Below, piece after piece: positions 55,316-61,518 of a stretch of DNA of 64,000 nt. Position 1 is the first letter of the stretch. The number at the start of each line of letters is the position of its first letter. The position numbers and the translations under genes were made by a program. The stretch is from Candidatus Ribeiella danica (GTDB lineage: Bacteria; Chloroflexota; Chloroflexia; Chloroflexales; Roseiflexaceae). The notes under the pieces are model-generated. The model had not been told where the DNA came from and ran no database searches. It saw only the letters and a list, made by a program, of their open reading frames with translations. Location of the stretch: assembly GCA_016717335.1 (NCBI GenBank), contig JADKFS010000001.1:1-64000 (forward strand), read 5' to 3'.

Positions 55316-55486
55316 GCTATAGCCTTTGGCTGGCACGACGCGCGGCACTGCTGGGCGAGCCAGGCGATCCGCAGCGGCACCGATATCAAGAGCCTGCAGG
55401 ACGCCGGCGGTTGGACCAGTCCAGCCATGCCGCTGCGCTACGCCGAGAGCGCGGCGATCGCCAACGAGGGGGTTAGATTAGGATAG
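55316..55486 (+). pseudogene. tyrosine recombinase C-terminal fragment
   Basis: The frame FGWHDARHCWASQAIRSGTD, IKSLQDAGGWTSPAMPLRYA ends at 55486. HDARH-W and G-W...RYA are the H-x-x-R-H and G-H/W...Y signature of phage integrases (Y in LRYAE). The rest of the gene is lost at the C tract. Confidence 0.75.
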
Positions 55487-55489
55487 CCC

Positions 55490-55620
55490 TGCGCCGCGCT
55501 GAGCGCACCGCCACCGCTGCGCACGCCAGCGTCGGCCGGATCAACCCGAGCTCGACGGCGCGCACCGCCGCCTGGGTGCGGTCGGCCGCAGTTGGAGCGC
55601 GGTGATGTGAGGCCCCAACC
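55490..55620 (-). pseudogene. possible LuxR-type helix-turn-helix relic
   Basis: On the minus strand HITALQLR in one frame and AADRTQAAVRAVELGLIRP in another match the end of LuxR/NarL DNA-binding domains (HITALLRKL-x-DRTQAAV pattern). A one-base shift separates them. No receiver part is seen nearby. Confidence 0.35.
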
Positions 55621-56154
55621 GCGGCAGCCAGCGCTCGAATCGGTGCGCAAGCGACTTCGACCCCAGCGCACTGCCGTCCGGTTTGCCGGTGACCGCTCAC
55701 GCTGGACGGCTTTCTGTCTGGCATAATCATCGGGCCTTCAGCCCTGGCGTTCATGCCGGTCAGAGTCCGCTCCAGTTGCGTGGAATGAGCGATGTGCCGA
55801 CCGACGGGTTGGTTGCGCTGGGCTATCCGCCTGTGAGCGAACCAGCGCACGGCTCTACGCCAAACGTGCCCATTTCGCGACTGGCGCGGGCGGCATAGTA
55901 TCTAACCTGTCAAGGCGCTTTGAACCATGCCTTAGTATCCCACTGTTCTCCTCTCTGAAAGAAGCGCGGGCGAACGAATAGCCGCTCCACCTGCAAAACG
56001 CGCGTTACTGTATCTTCCCCTGGCGAAATGAAACGTTCCCTCCAGTGGCTACCCATCAGCGTATACTCAGATGTGCGAGCTATGGTGCTTACGCTAGTAG
56101 GCTTCGATCCGCTATGGCTCATCCTTACCCTGAGCACGCGAAAGAAGGACGCTC
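55621..56154. other. intergenic DNA, no gene seen
   Basis: No frame has coding character. Words TATACT (56060s) and TATGGT-like sequences may belong to a promoter for the membrane protein at 56155 but no clear -35 partner was found. Confidence 0.35.
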
Positions 56155-56667
56155 ATGACCACACCGCATATCGTGCCGTGGCGCCGCGTCTTCAGCTGGG
56201 TGCTGCGCATTGCGTTATTTGCCCTTGGATTGTATTTCATCCAGGATTCCATCCGCACCGGTGCCTACCGCGAGCTACGCAATTCACCCGCCTGGGCTGA
56301 TGGAAACCTGCTGGGTATCCTCGTCGATCTGATCATATCGGGTGTGGGCGCAGGTGTACTGCTGCTTATCCTTGGCGTGGTGGCTGGCCCCGTGGCCCGA
56401 CACCGCCTGGGATGGGTCATACTGGGCCTGATCATGTTGGGAGCTATGGCCCCCTTCGCTGGCTTCGGTCTGATCTTCGGCCCTGGTGGCGGTGATCAAC
56501 GAACTGCGCTTGGAGGGCTGGGCTTCTTGCTCATTCTGTGCGGCACACTTGTATTCTTCGGGGGCTATGTGTGGGCCGTGGTGTTAGGCATTGGCGTACT
56601 CGTCAAGGAACGCCGCGACCGGCGCAGCCAGCGCACACTGACAGCACACACAAGAGCACCCTATTGA
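56155..56667 (+). CDS. four-helix membrane protein
   Basis: A 170-residue protein, MTTPHIVPWRRVFSWVLRIA, with AAGGA 8 bp upstream. Hydrophobic segments are WVLRIALFALGLYFI, ILVDLIISGVGAGVLLLILG, WVILGLIMLGAMAPFAGFGL and FLLILCGTLVFFGGYVWAVV, with a basic cytoplasmic tail KERRDRRSQR. No family recognised. Confidence 0.75.
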   Translation: MTTPHIVPWRRVFSWVLRIALFALGLYFIQDSIRTGAYRELRNSPAWADGNLLGILVDLIISGVGAGVLLLILGVVAGPVARHRLGWVILGLIMLGAMAPFAGFGLIFGPGGGDQRTALGGLGFLLILCGTLVFFGGYVWAVVLGIGVLVKERRDRRSQRTLTAHTRAPY

Positions 56668-56831
56668 ATGTGCTTCTCCAGCAGGTAGTCGTCGTAGCGC
56701 GCCTGGGCCGCGCAGTACGCCCGCCAGAGCCGCTCGACCGCCGGCGTGTCCGCCTCGCGCCAGAACGCCATGAAGGCGTCGTGCGCCGCGTCGCGCAGCC
56801 GATCCTCGGCCGGGTCGCGCGCGGCGCTCAC
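56661..56831 (-). CDS. small hypothetical protein, coupled to the upstream gene
   Basis: A 56-residue ORF starting GTG at 56831 (VSAARDPAEDRLRDAAHDAF, MAFWREADTPAVERLWRAYC). The GTG overlaps the TGA of the 73-residue gene upstream (GTGA), a strong coupling signal. Helical, with several W/Y residues. Function unknown. It converges with and overlaps the membrane protein gene end by 7 bp. Confidence 0.6.
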   Translation of the reverse strand: MSAARDPAEDRLRDAAHDAFMAFWREADTPAVERLWRAYCAAQARYDDYLLEKHIQ

Positions 56832-57049
56832 GGCTGCTCCCACACGATCGCGCGCGCCAGCTGCTCGGTCCGCCGCAGCCGGTAGCACAGGCTGGCCGTG
56901 TGCAGATCCAAGTCCTGGTCGGAGAGCAGGCTGATGTCCTCCCAGCCCTCTGGCCCCCACACCTCGATCGTCACCGCGTAGCGCCCGCCGGGATGGGCAA
57001 CCAGCCGCACCCGCCGATCGGCGACGACGTCCGTTTGTAGCTCGCGCAT
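56828..57049 (-). CDS. small hypothetical protein
   Basis: A 73-residue protein, MRELQTDVVADRRVRLVAHP, GGRYAVTIEVWGPEGWEDIS, then a helix LDLHTASLCYRLRRTEQLAR. GGAGGAG lies 5 bp upstream of ATG 57049, so this start is preferred over 57109. It forms a two-gene unit with the 56-residue gene. It may be phage or plasmid derived; no family known to me. Confidence 0.65.
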   Translation of the reverse strand: MRELQTDVVADRRVRLVAHPGGRYAVTIEVWGPEGWEDISLLSDQDLDLHTASLCYRLRRTEQLARAIVWEQP

Positions 57050-57149
57050 GGGCTCCTCCGTCTCGTTTTGGGAGGCGGAGGATACCACGGCGGGCTTGCT
57101 ACGACGCACCCGCGTTCGTTACGGGAGGATGACAAGGGGCTAGGTGATC

Positions 57150-57689
57150 TCAGGCCTGCAGACGCCGGCGCAGCCATGCGATCGCGCCGGCCAGGATGGC
57201 CAGGATGCCGGCGGCCACCAGGGCGAACTTCAGCACGGCGCAGCCGGCGGCGAGGGCCGGCCACGCGCCGGGATCGCCGCCGGCCTCGAGCACCCCGACG
57301 CTCTGCAGCATGGCGGTGTTTTCGACGAGGTCGAGCGCGCCGGCGAGGATCTGCCCGGCGGCGAGCCAGCGCACGACGCGCGCCCCGCGCGCGCCGAAGG
57401 CGTCCGCGACCCACAGACACCCCAGCAGGAGCGTCGCGACATAGCAGGGGATGAAGCGTGTGCTGTCGATCCACATATTGGGGCGCACGTTGGCGATCAG
57501 CCCGCTCGCGCGCCAGCTGTCGACGATCTGCCGGGCGCGCGCTATGCTGCCGGCCAGCTCGAAGCTGACGATCCCGTAGGGCACAGCACCGGTAGTCAGG
57601 GGATAGCGACGAAACATGCCCTGGACGACGACGATTCCAGCCAGGCCAGCCACAAAGGCTGGGGGTATGAGGGCGCGCAGGCGAAGCAT
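57150..57689 (-). CDS. four-helix membrane protein
   Basis: ATG 57689 follows AGGAGG by 6 bp. The 179-residue product has helices PPAFVAGLAGIVVVQGMF, RFIPCYVATLLLGCLWVADA, WLAAGQILAGALDLVENTAM and LKFALVAAGILAILAGAIAW, and an extracytoplasmic-type loop (IARARQIVDSWRASGLIANV). I recall similar unnamed proteins in several phyla but no function. Confidence 0.75.
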   Translation of the reverse strand: MLRLRALIPPAFVAGLAGIVVVQGMFRRYPLTTGAVPYGIVSFELAGSIARARQIVDSWRASGLIANVRPNMWIDSTRFIPCYVATLLLGCLWVADAFGARGARVVRWLAAGQILAGALDLVENTAMLQSVGVLEAGGDPGAWPALAAGCAVLKFALVAAGILAILAGAIAWLRRRLQA

Positions 57690-58031
57690 CGACGGCCTCC
57701 TGTGCTGGGCATCATTGTATCGGGCGGCAGATTCGTGGTGGTGCGACGCTGCGCAGTCGGCGCGGTAGCACGTGCTGATAGTCACTCACTAAACGGAGCA
57801 AGCTGCGTTTTTCGTGCGCCACTGCGAAGATCGAGGAGGGCCGGCGCCCGCTGCGCATCGCTCGACCAGTCGCCGGCGGCGTTCCTGGTCGCGCTCCCCG
57901 AGGCCGCGGCGGTGATCAATCGGCTCGACGGCGACCTCGACCGCTGCCTGCAGGTCGCGTTCATCCTCGACTCGCTGGACGGCGCGGAGGAGCCAGGGGC
58001 GGGCGCAGCGCGCTGAGGCGCAGCGATGCGG
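57690..58031. other. intergenic DNA with a possible short relic
   Basis: The plus-strand frame ending 58016 (AAAVINRLDGDLDRCLQVAF, ILDSLDGAEE) looks protein-like but has no start or family. Otherwise nothing is seen. Confidence 0.3.
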
Positions 58032-58232
58032 CTAGGCCCCCTGCGCCATCGCCTCGATCGCATGTAGCAGCTGGTCGAGGTTGAACGGCTTGGCGAGAAA
58101 CAGCGCGTCGCCGATCTGCCCCGGCCCCGCGAGGCTTGGGCCGGCGGCGTTCCCGCTGATCAGCCGCGCCGGCGTGCGCGCGAAGCGCGGCAGCTCGGAA
58201 ACACATACGGCTGGTGTGCCCAGCCTCTCCAC
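58032..58232 (-). pseudogene. receiver-domain C-terminal relic
   Basis: The frame TPARLISGNAAGPSLAGPGQ, then GDALFLAKPFNLDQLLHAIE resembles the last third of a response-regulator receiver (ISG, then the KPF motif and final helix). The phospho-acceptor half is missing. Confidence 0.45.
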
Positions 58233-58382
58233 GATCGAGCGCGATCGGACGCGTGAGCGCCCGGCCGGTATTGCTTTGGTAAGACGTGGGTAGGATGTCC
58301 GTGCGATCGCGCTAGGGAGGCTCTGCTAGTGTGATGCCAGACGCAGCAAGCATCTGCATCAGCTACAGGAGGGCCTCAACCG

Positions 58383-58979
58383 ATGTCACACACGCAGAGC
58401 GTCCGCACGTTGGCGCGGCTGATCACGCAGCTGCCGACGGTGACCTGCGAGGATGCCAACGCATTTCTGCTGGCGGTCACACGTCATCCGGCGTTTGTGG
58501 CTACGCAGGTCGCGCCGCTCCTGTCACACGTATCTCCCGGACGACACCCCACGATTCGCGTCAGCTACGGCGCCCGCGAACGCGCCACCTGTCTGCAGGT
58601 CTTTGTCTGGCCGGCTGGCGCCGCGACCCCCATCCACGACCACACCGCGTGGGGCGCGTACTATTGTCTCTTCGGGTCGCTCGTGGAGGATCGCTATGTG
58701 CGGCTTGATGACGGCGCACAACCCAGTACCGCACGGCTGCGCAAGGCGTGGCGACGGAGCTGGCGCCGGGAGGATGGCGCGTCGACCGTCCACCCCTATG
58801 CACTGGGTATTCACCGTATCACGAACCCGAACAGCGCCCCTGCTGTTTCAGTGCATCTCTACGGCCCACGCATGGGCATATACGACGGCCGGGATTATGA
58901 TCCCGCCCGCGATTTTGTCTGCGATCGATTGGAGCAAGATGATCTGGCATGTGCTGCTGAAATGCTGTTTGACCGCTGA
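58383..58979 (+). CDS. cysteine dioxygenase-like cupin
   Basis: A 198-residue protein with AGGAGG 10 bp upstream of ATG 58383. VFVWPAGAATPIHDHTAWGA has the cupin H85-x-H87 pair and GIHRITN supplies H144, the three iron ligands of cysteine dioxygenase type I. Family members oxidise cysteine (or related thiols) to the sulfinate. LYGPRMGIYD corresponds to the conserved end with the active-site tyrosine. Substrate could be cysteine or 3-mercaptopropionate; it cannot be told from sequence. Stands alone. Confidence 0.82.
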   Translation: MSHTQSVRTLARLITQLPTVTCEDANAFLLAVTRHPAFVATQVAPLLSHVSPGRHPTIRVSYGARERATCLQVFVWPAGAATPIHDHTAWGAYYCLFGSLVEDRYVRLDDGAQPSTARLRKAWRRSWRREDGASTVHPYALGIHRITNPNSAPAVSVHLYGPRMGIYDGRDYDPARDFVCDRLEQDDLACAAEMLFDR

Positions 58980-59035
58980 GGTTTGTCGCTGAGCAGCCCG
59001 CGCCGCCGCCGGCGCTCGCGCGCGCTCGGCAGCCG

Positions 59036-59164
59036 ATGCCGATCGTTGCCACATCTGCGATCCCGCTGCGGCCCACATGCTGGCAGTGCCAGGCCCGGCT
59101 GACCGCCGGCGCGAAGTGCTGCACGCAGTGCGGGGCGATGGGTGGGATAACAGGAGTGACGTAA
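59036..59164 (+). CDS. possible small zinc-ribbon protein
   Basis: A 42-residue frame, MPIVATSAIPLRPTCWQCQA, RLTAGAKCCTQCGAMGG, with two CxxC pairs as in a zinc ribbon. There is no ribosome site, so it may be the tail of a lost larger protein. Confidence 0.35.
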   Translation: MPIVATSAIPLRPTCWQCQARLTAGAKCCTQCGAMGGITGVT

Positions 59165-59362
59165 ATCTGAGGTCACCCGGGCGCCGTCGATATCTTGTTG
59201 CGTGGCGCTCGCGACTGCGGTGTGGCGACTTGTGCCCGGTCGTTGCCGTAAGTGCGCTACATCGCGTGCCGAGTGTGCGGGTGGTTACGCCTGGCTGCAT
59301 CTCCGATAAAGGCGATACAGCGCCCGAAAGACCCCTCCTTCCTCACCTGGCAACAAGCGCGA

Positions 59363-59391
59363 TTGACTTTCCACCATGCCTGTGCTATGGT
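59363..59391 (+). promoter_or_regulatory. promoter of the deaminase-toxin gene
   Basis: TTGACT (59363-59368), 17-bp spacer, TATGGT (59386-59391), about 75 bp before ATG 59466. Confidence 0.65.
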
Positions 59392-59465
59392 TGCTTCTAC
59401 CAACCCACCCGCATAAGCTCCCACCAGCCGCATGACCACGAACCCGATCATCGAGGTGTCGGACG

Positions 59466-60512
59466 ATGGCGAAACAACATCTGCCACACACATCGGACCG
59501 TGCGAGCAATACTGTCTCCCAGCAGCGTTTAGCAGTGCCAGCATTAGATCTGCGCAGAAATCCTGTCGGCACCGCGTGGGCCAGCTCAGCGCCCCCCGCT
59601 CTTCGGGCAGGCGATCTCCTCGCCGCTCAGCGAACAATCGGCAACCGCGCAGTCCAGAGCCTGCTTGCCGCTGCACGGCCGGTCCCCACCGTGCCGGCGT
59701 CGCAGCCCATCCAGCGAATCACTGATAAGCATGGAACACGTATTGCGGTCGACTGGGACAACCTTACTCCGGAACAAGCCCTCGCACTGAAGCGCCAGAT
59801 CGAGAGTGGCGATCTGATTGCAGAAGCAGACGACCTGGACCGCCTCAATCAGATAATTGCACCTCCGCGACGCTCCAGCCGAGTGCACAATCCCCCGGCG
59901 TTTTTCAACACCGAAGAGGTCTATAAGCAGAAACGTGGCAATACGAGCGAAACCCAGCAGAGCGGCATGGAGCAATTCGTTCAGACCGGGGATATCGGCG
60001 CGCACTACACCGAGGGCGGAGCCTACTACGCCCCAAAACACCGCGAGCGACTCTATGATCAGCCCAAAGAACGCTCGCCGCTGGATGTTATCGCCGACCA
60101 GACGAAGCTATCGGCAAGCGCCCAGGACACAACCGCCGTCGCCGTCTCCCGGAGTCAGAAGAAAATCTATATCGCGCACCAGGCTGGCAAGGCCGCCAGA
60201 CAAGCCCTGGAATTGATGCAGATCGACAATATCCAGCACTACCAGATTATCCCTGCAGACGCGCGCCACGAGGGGGGCCTGCATGCCGAGATGCAGATTA
60301 TCTACCACTGCCTGGTCAACGACATCGATCTGAAGAGTTTGCACGCGATCGGAGTAGCGGGCGGCAAAGGCGCGTGTGAGATGTGTGCGTATGTGCTTAG
60401 CCAGCTCGGGATCGGGTTTTCGTTCATTCAGAAGAGCCACTACCAGCACCTTTGGGTCGACCCGTGGAAGCTGGCTGGGAAGGAACCTCCGTTTCGCTGG
60501 CCGAACATGTAG
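59466..60512 (+). CDS. putative injection-system cargo with C-terminal zinc deaminase domain
   Basis: A 348-residue protein. The N-terminus has RAGDLLAAQRTIGNRAVQSL (about 46-65), the same leader as the protein at 53469 (PAGVLALQRTLGNQFVTQRL). A middle region (VDWDNLTPEQALALKRQIES) leads to a deaminase-superfamily domain: GLHAEMQIIYHCL with H273-A-E275 and GKGACEMCAYVL with C304-x-x-C307, which together bind zinc and activate water, followed by strands LGIGFSFIQKS. The target may be a nucleotide base in DNA, RNA or a free nucleoside. No immunity gene was recognised next to it. It ends PPFRWPNM at 60512. Confidence 0.75.
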   Translation: MAKQHLPHTSDRASNTVSQQRLAVPALDLRRNPVGTAWASSAPPALRAGDLLAAQRTIGNRAVQSLLAAARPVPTVPASQPIQRITDKHGTRIAVDWDNLTPEQALALKRQIESGDLIAEADDLDRLNQIIAPPRRSSRVHNPPAFFNTEEVYKQKRGNTSETQQSGMEQFVQTGDIGAHYTEGGAYYAPKHRERLYDQPKERSPLDVIADQTKLSASAQDTTAVAVSRSQKKIYIAHQAGKAARQALELMQIDNIQHYQIIPADARHEGGLHAEMQIIYHCLVNDIDLKSLHAIGVAGGKGACEMCAYVLSQLGIGFSFIQKSHYQHLWVDPWKLAGKEPPFRWPNM

Positions 60513-60916
60513 ATACCAATCCGTTCCTGGCATGTTCGTGTGCCGCAGGGTGCCCAACAGACGTATTGGTCTCTCCTTCGTGCCCAGGTAAATCCCACCT
60601 CGCAGACTGTCAGCAGCGCATGCGCTTGGAACAGTGCCAAAACCCTTTGTGCGACGTCGCAGCCAACCCGCCTCCTTCGCCCGTATGATGCTCCACACAG
60701 AGACCCTCACCACAATCCATCGTTAAGAAACCACAATAGACGAATTTTTAATGTACACACGTTTAACATGCATGCTATACTCTCGCCGGAGGCTCTGCAC
60801 CCTTCGCCTGCCCTGACGTCGCCGCAGCGACCCGCGCGCCCCCGACCTGCCGCGCCTGCGCCTCGCCCGCCCCGCTGTCCCCGACGTCTGGCTACCGAGT
60901 ACCAGCCAGAGCATAT
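60513..60916. other. intergenic DNA, no gene seen
   Basis: No immunity-like ORF follows the deaminase gene on either strand. The AT-rich stretch near 60730-60780 (CATGCTATACTC) may contain a promoter, but no gene follows it. Confidence 0.35.
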
Positions 60917-61160
60917 CGTCTATCGTCTATCGTCTTTGGCGTTTGGCTTTGCCGCCTACACCGAGCTTCAGCTGCCTCAGCCAGAGCATATCGTCTATCG
61001 TCTATCGTCTTTGGCCCTTGGTCCTTGGTCATTCGTCCTTGGTCACCTGTCGCCGAGCGGCTACTGACTACCGACTACTGATGACTGACTACAGAGAATA
61101 TCGTCTATCGTCTTTGGCCCTTGGTCCTTGGTCCTTCGTCCTTGGTCACCTGTCGCCGAG
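60917..61160. repeat. ATCGTCT, CTTGGTC and ACTGACTACCG short-unit repeats
   Basis: Blocks CATATCGTCTATCGTCTATC (60920s, 60990s), CTTGGTCCTTGGTC (61016, 61122) and ACTGACTACCGACTACTGA (about 61065 and 61168) alternate. A unit of about 120 bp (CTTTGGCCCTTGGTCCTTGG through CTACTGAC) is duplicated at 61008-61085 and 61110-61190. The same words occur at 1530-1606 and 8537-8623. Confidence 0.85.
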
Positions 61161-61518
61161 CGGCTACTGACTACCGACTACTGAATACTGACTACTGGCA
61201 ACAGAAAACCCACCCCGCGGCCAAGCAAGAGTGGGTCTTCTGCACGAAAAACGTTGTGCTGATTCTAGCACCCCCCTCGCCCCCTGGCAAGGCGTGCATC
61301 CCAGCGCAGCGTATTGCTGAGGGGAACCTATGCCGCCGCGCCGCGCTTCTACGCTGCAATCCGCCACCGACCGGCACGACGAGCCATGCCTGAACACCTT
61401 GCCTGCTGGCCTGGCTGGCGTGAACCCCGCCCCGGCTGATAGTGCTTTCCAACGTTTGAGTGTTGAACGCCGTGTGGACCCTGCGATAGACCACGATAGT
61501 GCCTAAGGAACACACGTC

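Noticed and set aside
60513..60916. Immunity gene for the deaminase
   Set aside because: No ORF here has a start with a ribosome site or coding-type codon use.
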